Source of the DNA: Favolaschia claudopus
Lineage: Eukaryota; Basidiomycota; Agaricomycetes; Agaricales; Mycenaceae
DNA length: 64,000 bases
Direction: 5' to 3'
Assembly (NCBI GenBank): GCA_037176885.1
Contig: JAWWNJ010000009.1
Location: forward strand, 1,426,001-1,490,000
Shown in pieces: positions 45,695 through 58,035 of the stretch. The notes beneath the pieces are model-generated. The model did no database searches. It saw only the letters and a list, made by a program, of their open reading frames with translations, and had not been told where the DNA came from. A program made the translations under genes and the position numbers. The first letter of the stretch is position 1, and each line of letters starts with the position of its first letter.

Positions 45695-46029
45695 TCAATC
45701 ATTCTGAGGCAGTTTGGCAGCCTCTGCTCTAGCTTTCTTTCTACCACCCATCATCAAAGTGACATAGTCTGCGCCGCCCAATACATGACCGCCGTCGCTC
45801 GTTCTGCTTGCAGCCTTCTTTTTCAGCCCCGCTTTCTTCTTTGCGGTTTGGACTTGTGCCTGACCCCCGCTGGCACCTACAATCGCAGCAGCACTTGGGT
45901 TCGCGCCAGCACTCGCTTTTTTCACATTCTTTGGCTGCATTGCACCGCATAACATTAACAAGATTTCTTGAGCAGCTCATTTCAGTCGCTACTTACCGTG
46001 CGTTTGTGTAGCTTAGCGCTCTTGCCCAT
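45695..46029 (-). CDS. Small basic Ala/Lys-rich protein
   Basis: Two exons, about 95 residues. Exon 1 encodes MGKSAKLHKRT (start 46029); an intron of about 62 nt (45935-45996) joins to PKNVKKASAGANPSAAAIVG. The rest is Lys/Ala-rich (AKKKAGLKKKAASRTSDGGH) and ends AEAAKLPQND. The charged, low-complexity composition suggests a nucleic-acid-associated or nucleolar protein, but no family is recognised. It is convergent with the gene at 43616 and divergent from that at 46541. Confidence 0.6.
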
Positions 46030-46540
46030 CGGCGCAGCAAAGACCTCCCAAAAACAACCAGAAAATCGTCGTGCAAAAGGGCTTGGCGTCACACGCATCG
46101 CATCACGTCACGATCGCAATTATGCGATTACCTGTTATGGCAATTTTGCAACTCCTGTTTCACCGATTTGTGCCGAATTTGTGGCTGGTGTCAATCTCAG
46201 GCACCAATAGGTGCTGAGCACTGAGCTCGAATACAGAGACATAAAAAACCTCTACGATCATATCGACATGAAATTCTATCACCGTATCTTCCAGCTTTGA
46301 GCTTCGTTGGAATTATGTTTTTGCACAGTCCCTGGAGTTTGGAGTATACAAGGATCGTTCGTCATTTCTCCTGTCTTCCACTGGCCGGAAGCAAATCATA
46401 ACCCCTACATTTCCTCGACGATCTGATTCATTCGACCTGAGTGATCGCTTTGTCCTACTATATAATGGATCCTCCCATTTACCTTGCGAGGGGCGGTCAC
46501 CCATCCACCGATCCTAACATATACCCTTTCAACCTTCAAC
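46030..46540. other. Divergent promoter region, no gene seen
   Basis: 511 nt between two divergent small genes. Contains a TATATAA stretch at 46457-46464 upstream of the 46541 gene. Nothing else is evident. Confidence 0.35.
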
Positions 46541-47208
46541 ATGGTCGCGTCCTCATTATCTTTATGCTGCACATCGAGCACGAGCCGCAACATCACCCTC
46601 GAGGACTACGATGCTTTGCCAGACTCGACCTACAGGGACAAGATCGAGGACGTCGTGGTGCGGGCGACGAACTCTGAGCAGTGAGCATACGTTTTATTCC
46701 TCTATATTTCGGCTCCCTGATCCCCTGGCAAATCAGTGTGCAATCCTTACTTGTCCCTCGCGGCCCTTTATGGCCCATGGACATCTTTTCTGCTGCTCAT
46801 GCCGCTTTGGATCGCGACCCAGACATGTCAGCTCAGGCGCTTTACTTCTCCGCCGTGTCTGCGGTACTCTGCAGCGCAATTGGATCTTTGGTAACAGTGA
46901 TCCTTCTTCATCTCCGACTGGAGACTAATCACAGTTTCTCTTCCCAGCGTGCAGCCAGAACCCCGGCGGCCCCTGTTTTGGATCCTATCCCCTCCCAGAC
47001 AGAGCGCCGCGAGATGCAGAAGCGTATAGTCGCGAATATGCATCGATATCCCACTCACCCGCTTCGCGTCCAGGTTTTGCGCCACATGCATCAAATGGCT
47101 ATGAATGCTGCTCGATCTGGGTCTGGTTACGCGAGCGACGAGACAGAAGAGAGCACGAGCGATGAGGACGAGCTGGAATTGACGGTCACCCCACGACAGG
47201 ATCTTTGA
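46541..47208 (+). CDS. Uncharacterised acidic-tailed protein
   Basis: Three exons, about 185 residues. Exon 1 starts MVASSLSLCCTSSTSRNITL and ends at an intron (about 46681-46737) that splits ATNSEH; exon 2 has VPRGPLWPMDIFSAAHAAL and a hydrophobic stretch (LYFSAVSAVLCSAIGSL); after an intron ending at 46947 the last exon is charged (ERREMQKRIVANMHRYP) with an acidic C-terminus (EESTSDEDELELTV). No known domain is recognised. Confidence 0.6.
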
Positions 47209-47379
47209 AATTGTTGACGCAGACGGATATGATTAACGAGGGATGATATGTTCATGATGATGTTTATCCATATCGATGCTTGCTGCATTTCTATAGCAGT
47301 TGCTTGTAGTTCAAATTAGTCAACTGTAGGAGAATGAATTTTGGTGAAAACATACATCGTGAAATGCGATTCCGACCGA

Positions 47380-49155
47380 CTATTCGTCCCCGTTCTCACT
47401 CCAGATGTCCTCAACGTCGTCCTCTCCGTCATCATCTCGGTTCAAGCAGTTGACCCGTCCTTGTTGCACTAGCTGCTCCAGCACAGGGTCCCCGATCTGA
47501 TCAGTCCAACGAACGACGAAGCGCGGCATCGACGTTTTGGGCGAACAAGAAGTTGAGCAATGAACCGACGATGGCGAGAAGTCAACCTCGTCAATCGTGG
47601 CGGAACTGGGTTCTTGTATCTGGGAAAACCTCATCCGAAAGTTTATAATGGCACGCAGCTGCCTGCCCGAGAGACCGAAAAGGCTTGCCTCCTCGAGACG
47701 CGGGAGAACTGGTATGCATCGGCTTCCTTCACAAGGGCAATCTCTTTGCAAAGGACAAGTTGAGGAAGGAAAGGGGAGTAGAATGGTATCTAGCAGCACG
47801 TCACATATGGCGTTCGGGTCCCGGATGCGCGAGAAGTCGAGTTTGAGAACTGACAAGGATACGAGCGCGCGAAGAAAGGCCGCAAATGCGAAAGATGCGC
47901 AGTCGAGCGCAGTAATATGCAGCGTATGTAGGGCGGCATATGGGGATTGAATCGCCATGAGTTCCACAGCGCTGGAGAAATCCTGGACGGGCGAAGGAGT
48001 GATCAAATCCTGCTCGGGAAGATCAAGTGAAAGGGTTGCGAGCCGGGGAAGTTCAAGCGTGTGAAGCAGACGCGTGAGGTGGTCCGGATCGAGGTCTGTT
48101 AGCTCAAGATCCTCGAGTGCGGGCATGCATATTCGACTGCTATGATCGTCAGCAGCGCGAGGGCCAGAATAATGCAAATGCAGCCGCCGAAGTAGTGGAG
48201 AGCGGCGGAGCATTTTATCCCAGGCTTGGAACGGCGGGCGAATATTGTCGGGATGTAGCGCAAGTTCAAGGGTGTGAAGTTGCTGCAGATAAGGAGCCCG
48301 CGCCCAAGGAAGATTGACCCCAATAAGGGAGACATTCCTGAGCGCAGGCAAACTGTTGTCGAAAATCTCTACCGGCGGGCGATACGTAGCAATATAGAGG
48401 TCAGTGTTGGTGCGGTAGTCCTCGAAGTGATACAGCTGTAGAGTCTCCAAACGTGGGGCAGGACCGCAAGTAGACAGTTCTTGCCGCGCAATGAGCTTGC
48501 AATCGTTGGCTCGAACCTGAAGATCACATTAAGATGCAGAAGCTTTTCAAATTCCAGGCCACGAAAGCATGTTTTAGCGTGGATCGAACGCTATGATGTC
48601 GCTTCCGAAGTAAAAGTAAAAACCTACCTTGAGGTGAAACGCTCGCCACCGCGCCACATGAGGTATGATCAGCGCGAAAATGGTGCGCATCTCCTCGTGG
48701 CAGAGGGTGACACTGCAAAAGGGAAGGATTGGTGAAAGCTGAACTGAGGATTGAATGCACTGACCCAGGAATATGTTCACTTATAGCGACGGTGTCGACA
48801 AGTATATCCAGTGCATGACTGAACACCATGAACATCAGATCCGCTCTTGTGACATTCAGACTGAACGTACTTACATTGTGGCTACACGAGCCAAGAACGT
48901 ATTTGCACGCGCGATATGGGCAGGTTCGCGGAAGTGCAGCGATGTCCAGAGGCAAGAAATACGCAAAGCTATCTCTCTCCAGTGCTTGCATACATGTGAA
49001 ACCAGAAGCTGGAAGTCGGTAACAGAACCTATGCAGTGATCCTCGTCGGGGCGAAGGATAAACGGTGTGTCGATGGACTGGGCGGCAGCACCAACGACGA
49101 ATATTCGGGACAGGAGCTCAACAGGGAGGCTATAGACACCAGAGCGAATGGCCAT
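47380..49155 (-). CDS. F-box/leucine-rich repeat protein
   Basis: Probable SCF substrate adaptor. The start at 49155 gives an F-box-like N-terminus: MAIRSGVYSLPVELLSRIFV, then LLVSHVCKHWREIALRISCL and LWTSLHF. After introns around 48880, 48760-48600 and 48520, a long last exon (48450-47380) carries repeated leucine-rich segments (LPALRNVSLIGVNLPWA, LQQLHTLELALHPDNI, ALEDLELTDLDPDHL, LPRLATLSLDLPEQDL) and ends in an acidic tail DDVEDIWSENGDE. It is not obviously a recent copy of the F-box gene at 34213. Splice sites in the 48450-48900 part are approximate. Confidence 0.72.
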
Positions 49156-50243
49156 GGGGTGTCGTCAGTGAACAGATTAGTTTCCGTTACTTAAGGTTGA
49201 AATGGCTTCTCCGTCAAGTCCCCAATCCGGTAGTACTTTACAAGGCTCGTTCCGTCCCCGAAGCCCCTCCTTGTCGGACTCGTCCGCAATACCACCACCA
49301 CTCCGTGGCATGTTGCACAAGTCAAGACACCGAGCCCGTGAAGGCCCGTGACGACTAGATTAAGCTTCAATCGAACTGGGCATCAAGTTTTGCTTGATGC
49401 AAAGGAACTCGAAAAATTTAGCGGATTGATATTTTATCTTCTGAAATTGTTCAAGGCAGCTATCCGCGTCGTTCAAGAGAGTGTCGTCCCGGAAACGACC
49501 CGGCCCAGTATCCTCTTCTCGGCCATGTTCACTTAGGATGGAAGAACTCAAGTTCGGTTCAAGTCTCGATGGGCGGACATCTAGATCGCGATGCATTAAC
49601 GAATGGAATTCTTCATTGACATACCTTCCATATTGTATCGAGGACTAGGGCTCCGCCACTGTCAAGGCCATGAGTGCTGTCTACTACGCTCGTCACAAAG
49701 CGCCGGATATTACCTCCCCACCAGTGTCCAACGCTGACCAGGAACCTGCCCACCCACTGACACAACTATATGAAGGGCAAACCTTGGACGCCACTCCACC
49801 GGTAACACCGATGTAGTCCACCCTATTTTGGTATTAAGCTATTTGCCACACCCAAAGCTCCACCCAAAGTCAAGCTGCACCAACACTGTCTCCGCGGCGG
49901 GTAAGTGCAATCTCCAGAGCAGGAATTTAAATTTGCACCAATGCACGCTCGTGGCAGTAAGTAAAACGGTCACTGCCTGTCCTGTTGCATTTGGAGCCTT
50001 GAGGCGACCTTCAATTTCCGGGTCACTGAGAGCGATGGGTGCTGATGTTTGAAGTTCTACGGTAGGACAATGTGTTTGTGCCGAGTATGTCGCATACATA
50101 TGATAAGTACACTCATTCGTCTATGTTACTAGTAAGGTGGACATCAAGCCGGTTTGGAAGAAGGAATGAAAGGAACGCTTGCTCACCTAAGTTAATATCT
50201 AGCCCTCGGCGTATTCCTGACGCCACCGGCGGTCAATACAAAA
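49156..50243. other. Intergenic, no gene seen
   Basis: About 1.1 kb upstream of the F-box gene and downstream of the K+/H+ exchange-related gene. Open frames are short and unrecognised. Confidence 0.4.
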
Positions 50244-51360
50244 TTAATGAGATTGAGTCCGGGCAATCGCTTGTTCATAGGCTCGCAGCATATCCTTCGA
50301 ATCGTCGGGGGTCGTCTCGAGCACACGCATAGCGAGCGCCAGCGAGTCTCGGGTCACCGTCACCGTCATCTTTGGCTGGTTGGCACCGTTTTCTGAAGTA
50401 TTTTCAGAACTTGCAGACTTGCTACTTGTCGTGTTGGCTGGAAGAGATTCCTTTTCCTTGTTCGAAGCTAAGGAATTGGTGTATACCGCATCAAGAGCCG
50501 TCTCAGCGGTTGGCACAATCTTGCCGCTTTGCAGCAGCGCATCAACATGCCGTGCACCTCGCAGTGCTGAAAAAAACAGATTCAGATTTTCTGTGACCCT
50601 GAACTCAACTTCACGCCGATACCTTGATAATGCGACCATGCCCGCCACGCACAGAAGAAGAATGGCAAGTTGGGAATGATGGGCACAATCATGAATGGCG
50701 CCGTAAAGGGAGCAATGAGCACATATGTCCAGACTCCCTTCCTATGAAGGGGAATCCGTTTCTGAAGGAGGTCGCCGAGATCTGAGAGCGCTGAAGAGGC
50801 GGATGAAATGCTGGGTGGGTACAGCAGATGTATCTAAGGGGGCAGTATTAGAATGTACCTCATGAGCTCGCGAGTCCGTCCCACAGACCTGTAGCTTCGC
50901 CAACGCAGCTTCCGCCTCTTCCCTCTCCGCCTCACTTAAATTTTGAGGTACTGTAGCTGGTGGAGCGTGCTTGACATCAATACGCTTCAGTATCCCCTCT
51001 TCGAAGTCCAAGCGATCCAGAAACCGTTCTCCGAATGAAAACACTCGATGCTGAGATACAAATGTAAGGCAGCTTGTTGGTGAGGATCTTTATCGACAGC
51101 GAGCAAAATCGCACCCGCCATGTCCCTGCCGTTGCTTTGCCCCATTCAGTCCATATTCCGTCCGCTTTGTACTGAGCCCATTTAACCACACCCTCTTTCG
51201 GGAGCCAACCTGGTTGATAATGTCGTGGCGGCGCGGCAGGAGTAGGTGGAGGTACGACTTTGATACTATAGTATGTTATTATGCGCTGGGGAGGAGACGC
51301 TCGCGTGAGGGGAAGAGCAGCAATGCGCATGGTACCCCAAGATCGTTTGAGAGATGACAT
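50244..51360 (-). CDS. Mitochondrial K+-H+ exchange-related protein
   Basis: Matches the fungal Mit_KHE1 family, linked in yeast to K+/H+ exchange at the inner mitochondrial membrane. From ATG 51360 the N-terminus MSSLKRSWGTMRIAALPLTR is basic. Family landmarks: TYYSIKVVPPPTPAAPP, ADGIWTEWGKATAGTWRVR, then across an intron FSFGERFLDRLDFEEGILKR, and VWTYVLIAPFTAPFMIVPII leading to NLPFFFCAWRAWSHYQ, a hydrophobic membrane segment. The C-terminal part is a Ser/Lys-rich tail (ENTSENGANQPKMTVTVT) ending ARTQSH. About five exons. It lies just upstream of the SMC6 stop, same strand, 221 nt apart. Confidence 0.8.
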
Positions 51361-51581
51361 GACAGTGAAAGAAGAGGCTGAACGCGTCAACGCGCAACGC
51401 GTCCAATATGGTTCAGCGGCATGATGAGTGAAGGACGACGTCACCGAATCTGACCCTAACCTTATTTCATGGTTCAAGAAATTGTGGTATAATACGCAAG
51501 AAAGATACGATACAATGAGGGCTGCATAGGGTACAATTAACATGAAGTATAATATGCGGCGCATAGTCATGTTGAACGCTC

Positions 51582-54500
51582 TCAATTTCCAAAACCAAGA
51601 ACGCCTTGTCCTCGCTCGGGATCGGTCATGCGATGAACACGAACGGTGGGCCCAATGACAACGTTGTTCATGTCCTGGGGCGTGATGAGGACATACTGCT
51701 TCTTGTCCGACTGGTTCGCCGTATCAATCTAGAATGAAATGAATATCTAACCACATCCAACAATGAAGGAAAGACGCACCATCATCTTCATACTGATACG
51801 ACGATTGACAGCGTCCATGAAGACATCGAACTCGTCTACAAAAGGATAACAGTTAGACACTACCCAGCATAAGGTGCAGATGCCGTGCGTACCAAGACAC
51901 CTCAATGGGCACCCGATAGACTCCCAGAGAGAAAGGAGCAAGCAAATAGTGGAAAACGACTTTTCACCTCCACTCAAAGAGAGAGGATCTTTATCGCGAC
52001 CACCCTGGGTCGCGACCTGGTCGTCCGTTTGTACCTGTATAGATTCATTGTGAGTGAGGCGAAGACAGAGCAGACAATTTTGACGTACCTTGAGCTGTAA
52101 CGTCCCTTTCTCGTGGTCGAAGAGGACCTTGCCATAGTACCCTCGCTGAGAGAGATGATAACCAAATACAAGTTTGCAGCGCAGAGCGATGTGGCGACGG
52201 AACTCTTGCCACCGCGAAAGACGAACGATGAGAGACGCTTTCAGAGCCTGAAACAAAAATGACACACGGACAATAGGACGGAGAAGAATGAACGAACCTT
52301 GTTCAAGCTGGTCATCTGCTTGAGTTCGGTTTCCGCTTTATCCAGCTTATCCTTGGCTTTGTTGACCTCAATGGTCATATCCTCAACCGAAGCTCCGTGT
52401 CTACCGAGTTGTCAATTCGAGATTCTCAACATAGTAGATGAACCTACCTCCTTTCACGTTCTTTCAAGGCGGCCTGTGTCGAGTCCAACGCACGCTTGAC
52501 GACATCGACAGTTCTATTGGCGGGTACTCGTGCGCAGTACTCCTCCGCCTGCTTGGTCCAGTTCTACAGCGAGATTATGACGATCCTCGAGTGAGAGACA
52601 GAATCCGAACCTGATACTCCACTTCAAGAGCAGCGACGGCATCTTCGGCGGTTTTCACTTTTGCCTGCTCTTCTTCAAGCTTCTTTTTCCAGTGGTTGAT
52701 GGAGACTTGGTTCTGCGTGCGCTTTGCAACCGCATTCTCAATTTTGACCTGCAGAGACGGCTCAGCGACATAGCTTCGCGACAAACGCGACCTGAATTAC
52801 CTTAGATGCCTCCTGTAGATGGGCGAACTCGTTGATCTCGGCTTGATATCTTTCCCGTTCCGCGACGAGGTCCTTCTGAAGGTCATCGACCTTTGTTTTT
52901 TGTTTCGTGAGCTCCTCTATCTGCATGATAATGACATCCTTCTCTTTTTGCGATTGCTGTGAGTGGAGATATCAGTGACTCGTCACATACAGAAATAAGA
53001 CAGACGCACCTCCAATGCATGTTGGATCGCTCCCAGCTCGGCTGGCATTTCTTCATTCATCTCGTTCTGTAGGGTTCGCAGCTTTCCTTTGGCTTTGTGG
53101 TGTTTATCGTCAACAACTTTCTCGTCATGCTGGAATCAGAGTGAGCAATAGTAAATTGCCGAAACAAAATTAAGAGCATACGTTCAGAGCTTCTAGTTTC
53201 TGTCTAGCCACGTTATACTCCGCTTGTTTGCCACGGAGGGATGCGTTGGCAGCCTGGAGCTCGCGTTCCTTGCTCACTTTCTGGTCCTTCCACCGCCTGT
53301 ATACTTTTCAATAGAGCGTTAGAGAATGAGAGCGATCACTTACTGCAACTCGTCGCTGGCACTTCCAACGAGAAGCATAGGATGCACACTTCGAGAGTTC
53401 AATGGTAATGACGACTCTCCTCCCTCCCTGAAATACATAACTTCGCTGCTCCGAATCGAATCAAAATCAATGGTACATACGGGTAGCGCGTCACGGTAAA
53501 GTTGTCCAGAGTCCAAGCCGTCCCGCTTCTCATATTATTGAGAATACGTGCTGCATCAGCACGTCGCGGAGCAAGAACGCGAGATTCAATACTGGATTTA
53601 TTGATCATGATGCGGAGGACGTAAGGGTTTGTTATCTGTGAAGCACTATTAGAGAACATCGTGGTGCATGGCATAAACGCACGTCTAGAGCTCGCAGGAC
53701 GGTAAGCACATCGGCGGGCGGCTCGCCGCGGCTATAGTCAAACAGATCTGGCCGGTGGACAAAGACGGTATTTTTACTAGCGATTTCCATTTAGATCTAT
53801 GAGAGCGACATCAACAGAAATAGGACTCACTTGCCATACTCGGCCAGGATCTTCCTCAAAACATTGAGATCTTTCGTCTCGGTGACAGCAAATGAGGTGA
53901 GTAGCGAGCCAAGTTGGGAACGCAAAAGTTCAGCCCATTGATTATCCCGAACCTTGACATGGATACCGAAAGGTCCCAGAGGTTTCTCGCCATACCACTG
54001 AGTCCTATCGATCTGTTCGAGGACTTTTTGAATGTTCTTCCCATATGCAGCGTAACGATCCTGGTCAGCTCGAGTGCAAGTTTGCACGGCACTGTCGCAA
54101 TTCATAATTTGCGCTTGGAGCTCCCGCTGTTTCGCCTCCACAACAGAACCGGCTTCCTTGTGACGCCTCATTTCCTCCTCCACGTCGGACTTTCGAGATT
54201 GTATAGCCTTCAGCTCTTCTTCTGCTTCATTCATTTCGGCCCGTACGCTTGCCAACTTGTGTTGAGTTTCCTGACGTTTGGATTCAGTGTCTCGCTCGAG
54301 TCGTTTAGTTTCTTTATCGATAGCGGCCTGGTATTCCTCGATCTGTTTGTTGTTGATTTTGACTTCCCCGGCAGCAGTTTTGGTTTGGTTCTAGAGCCAG
54401 AATCAGTAACGACCATTAGAGGCACAAACGATGAAACAACATTATAATTAGCAATCGTGGCCTTGTGAACTTTAATTTCGGCAGAAATAGCGTTCTTCTT

Positions 54501-56081
54501 GTCTTGGAGATCTTGCCGGTCGCCGAGAGCCTCCAGATCATGCTCTAGCTGCATGACCTCTTCATCGTTCGCAGCGATATCAGCCTGTAAATGGTGAGGA
54601 TCCGGATCGACCGCACGTGAATATGATGTGATACCTCGACTTTCTCGAGGTTGCCCTTGATCTTGGGAACTCGTTGCCCTTCCCTGGCAGCTTTTTCGAC
54701 TGCCACCTGAAGCTCTTGCTCTTTAGCAGCGACGTGCGCCCAGGCTAATTCTTTCTTGAGCTCATCCACCTTCTTTTTCTGCTCCCGAGCCCTTGCTGCC
54801 TCTTCAAACCGAGTGCTTGCTTCACGGAAGGCCGCCTTGAGGTCAGGAATAGCTTCCTTCTTCTGCGTGAGTACCTTGGTGGTGGTGGTGATATTGGCCA
54901 AGCAGGTATCGTATTCCTCCGAAAGCTGAGACAGTTGCGTACCGCGAAGGAAGAACTGCGCTTGGAATTTAACGAGATGAAGGAGGGGAAAACGACCATC
55001 GTACCTTGTACTTTTCGGTGGGGGCGGAGGCGCTGAGGAACTGCCTGGCAGCGTCTGTACATAGCATAAGAACACATAGACGACCAAAAGATGGATAGAG
55101 ATGGACTAATGACCTTGTGTGAGCACATTCATAGGATTGTCGACCTGGATATTCATGTGGTCGCAAATGGCTGCAAGCTCGTCTTTCTTGGTGCTGACGA
55201 GTTTTCCGTCCTTGCTCCTGATCTTCCACGAGCTGTTGCCTTCCTTGGTGAATCGACGAGTGATGATGATAGACTTTCCGTATTCTTTGGGCTTATACGC
55301 CTCCTCGCCCTGGTTCTTTAGCGAAATGGTCACTTCGGAAGCCCTGGAGGTTACCTGTTAGGGGCATTGTCGAGAAGTAATGGAACAAGAGACGTACGGC
55401 TGGCCTTCACGAATGAAAGACTTGAGTCCATTACCGCGGCCAGTGGAGTTGGCTTTGCCACCTAGGGCGACTGTGATGGCTGATAATACAGCACTCTTGC
55501 CGCCTGTGTGTTCACGGATGAGTTATGGGAACGTGAACACTACTGAGCTGCGTACTTCCGTTGTGCCCTGAGAAGGAGTTGAATCATTGGTAACCTGCGC
55601 CACAGATGGATGGAACGCGTACCGATGATAAAATTAATCTGGGGCCCGAAGGAGAAGGTAAGGTACTTGTGGCACATAAAGTGGTGCATTTCGATGGACT
55701 CGATGATTCCGCTGTCAGCAATACCCTAAAGAAGATTGGGGATGAGCCCAGAGATCCAGGCTGCATTTGCAACTGTATACGGACACCGTGGACACCCCGC
55801 CTGCTCTCAAGAGCAGCGCGGATGCTTTCCTCGTGTTCTTCCTCGAATATGCGGTCGGCTTCTTGAATGTCCTCTGCCTCATCTTCGCTGGCAGAGTCTT
55901 CGCTGTCGTCTTGTTTTTTGTGACGCGCTTTTCCCTTGCCCTTGGACGCGCGGCGGCCATTAGTGGGTGGCGCGGGTTCGTCGTCGCTATCGACGGTGCG
56001 TGCACGCTTAGAAGCAGGTGAGCCATTTACAGACGCGCCATTCTCCTCATCGCTGTCGACGTTGGCGCGACGTTTTGCCAT
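51582..56081 (-). CDS. SMC6: SMC6, structural maintenance of chromosomes 6
   Basis: ATPase subunit of the SMC5/6 complex, which acts in recombinational repair and replication-fork stability in the nucleus. The N-terminus (MAKRRANVDSDEENGAS) is acidic and disordered. Then IESIEMHHFMCHKYLTFSFG and the Walker A IIGHNGSGKSAVLSAITVA (split by an intron near 55505-55560). Two long coiled coils flank the hinge (PLGPFGIHVKVRDNQWAELL, about 53975-53915). Near the C-terminus are the ABC signature DPLSLSGGEKSFSTICLLL (about 51990-51935) and Walker B LRCLDEFDVFMDAVNRR. It ends GVLGFGN at 51582. About twenty short introns, roughly 1,100 residues. The SMC6-specific N-terminal sequence and C-terminal motif favour SMC6 over SMC5. 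Confidence 0.9.
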
Positions 56082-56384
56082 CTTCGACGTTCTTGGTGGT
56101 TGTGGGGGAATTAAAGGAGCGCGTTGATTGTTCCCGCTTGGTCCTGTTGACTGTCACGCGTCACGTTTCTTTTGACTCGTGCAAAGCTTTAGGGCCGGCT
56201 CCGAAGTCACCCGACTCTAAACTTGGATTCATTCCTCTTTCATTTTGAGTCTTTCCGTCCTCCAACTCTGCCTGGTGTCTACCAGAGTCTACTAGTCATA
56301 GCACGGAATCCAGCCTTCCATAACTCAAAGTTACCCAATAATACATTCGAGTTGCACCCAACATGGATCCAATTGTCCTTCAAT
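56082..56384. other. Short intergenic region
   Basis: 303 nt between the SMC6 start and the 3' end of the dienelactone-hydrolase-like gene. Likely SMC6 promoter; nothing else seen. Confidence 0.4.
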
Positions 56385-58035
56385 CTACTCCAAATGTTTC
56401 TTGATGAATGCAAGCGAACTATCGAAAGCTCCTTGCTTAGCAGCCACCTGAACCGGTTCGGACTTTCAACGTGCAATCTGTTAGCCCAAATCTCCTTCCA
56501 CGTATTCCGTCTACTCACCGCGTTTGCTCGAACCTAGCAAGAGCAGTTTGAATCATCATAAAAGAGCAAAACAATCCGCTCACCGCAAATCCATGGCCGA
56601 CACCATTGAACTGCCGTCTGAAGTATCCCGGGGGATATTGACCATCGTCCAACACTCCATCGGTCTCAACGGCGAGGACTGGTGTAAACCCGGTATCAAG
56701 CTCTGCGTTGTTAATCTCAACTGGTACATGCGACTGTGCCTTGATGCGTTGGAAATCTGTCGGCACATCAAGTGAAGAAGGATGTCTGTTCGCAAAGCCT
56801 CAGCCGGCGGATTTCAACCAAGCGTGTACACTGACGCCATAGTTCCAACGGTAATGGTGTTATTCTGAACAAGGCGGGTGGTGTACAGACCTGGAATACA
56901 TTGAGTAAATTTCGAGGCCGTTTCATGAACCCGAGGGCTCACCTCCGAAACAGTATCCCGTTGTAGCAATCTGCTTCACACCGCGCGCCTTCAGCGCACT
57001 CACGACTGCGAGCAGTGGGGGTGTTGTCTGGGCCTCGCCGTGGTTGGGCGCCCACGCAGTGATATTACCTCCCATTGGCAGCGCATCACCATTCAGATAA
57101 TCTGGCACATATGTCTGGGGTTACCGTCAGCAAGAGCCTCTACCGGCATAGTCTCGCTACTCAGACTTTCTGCCGAGTCGATGAGAAGATAGTCGTTCTC
57201 AAGGATCTATAGAAAGTCTGGGCGCTGATGGGGGGGTAGGTCAGTGAAGCGTCCGTGGGAGTGATTTCAACCATGCCGACTGCTGATGGCCGCAGGCATT
57301 TTCATCCTAGACGCACAGAATTCAGTCGAAATACTGATTTTCATGCCTAATTAGTCTCCTCAAGTGCTCACATGCGCTCACATACAGGTTGTATACTGGC
57401 TTGGGGACCCAATTTATCGGCCAAAATTGTCCAACTTGCGGCCATCAGCCTCTGCATCGCCAGCATCACTCCCACGGACGCTTCACTGACCTACCCCCCA
57501 ACAGATCCTAGACTACTACCGGCACAACCTTGCCTGTGACTTAACTTACCGCAAATCCTGCCGCGGCCCACTGGTCCGCCTAGATCAATGCAGCTTAGTC
57601 AGGCCTCGAAGAATGGCCTTCTCTTGAACCCACCAAAACCTTGTAACGGCTTGTTAAGAAGGAATATAAACAAGGGTCAGCTTCACGCACGAGATTATCG
57701 GGAGACGGTAGACCGAATATGTCTAGAGCAACCGCCCTCAAACTCAATGCCAATAAAACAAACTTTCAAGAATTACCTGTGAGCAACAGAACGGCGATGG
57801 ATGGATCGAATCGGCCTTTTGGCAGAGTGACCTAGCGTATTTCAATCATTCCGAATGATCCCAGGACTCTTCTCCGCACATAGGTCAAAATCCCATTGAT
57901 CGTCACATTCTTTCCCTGGGGTGTAGCCTCAAGAGCGAGCGGGGAGTGAAAGTGCCCTGAGGAGTCGACGGCAGGCACCACCACAGCGCGGACGACACTC
58001 AACAAAGACAGAAGCACAAATCCAAAGAGCTGCAT
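56385..58035 (-). CDS. Secreted dienelactone hydrolase family protein
   Basis: Alpha/beta hydrolase of the DLH (carboxymethylenebutenolidase) family; the natural substrate is uncertain. A signal peptide opens it (MQLFGFVLLSLLSVVRAVVV). Exons then read LTYVTLPKGRFDPSIAVLLL, TDIFGLPSPDNL, ADQWAAAGFA, TYVPDYLNGDALPMGG, the nucleophile motif ATTGYCFGG, then DFQRIKAQSHVPVEINNAEL and the catalytic His in FNGVGHGFAV, ending SSLAFIKKHLE. About nine exons. Two oddities: the ADQW-to-TYVP intron (57115-57549) is 435 nt and contains a perfect inverted repeat, and between GTMA and DFQR the usual conserved HPS-containing stretch is replaced by SVYTL with an alternative splice, so that segment may be damaged. 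Confidence 0.78.
57231..57499. repeat. Inverted repeat / foldback element in an intron
   Basis: 35-bp perfect inverted repeat: arms 57231-57265 and 57465-57499. Inside them a second matching block of 13 bp (57282-57294 and 57437-57449) extends the stem imperfectly; the loop is about 142 nt. The flanks outside (ctgatg/ctgttg-type) also match loosely. The element lies wholly inside the 435-nt DLH intron (57115-57549). It has no coding capacity and looks like a MITE or foldback insertion. No clear target-site duplication is visible. Confidence 0.85.
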
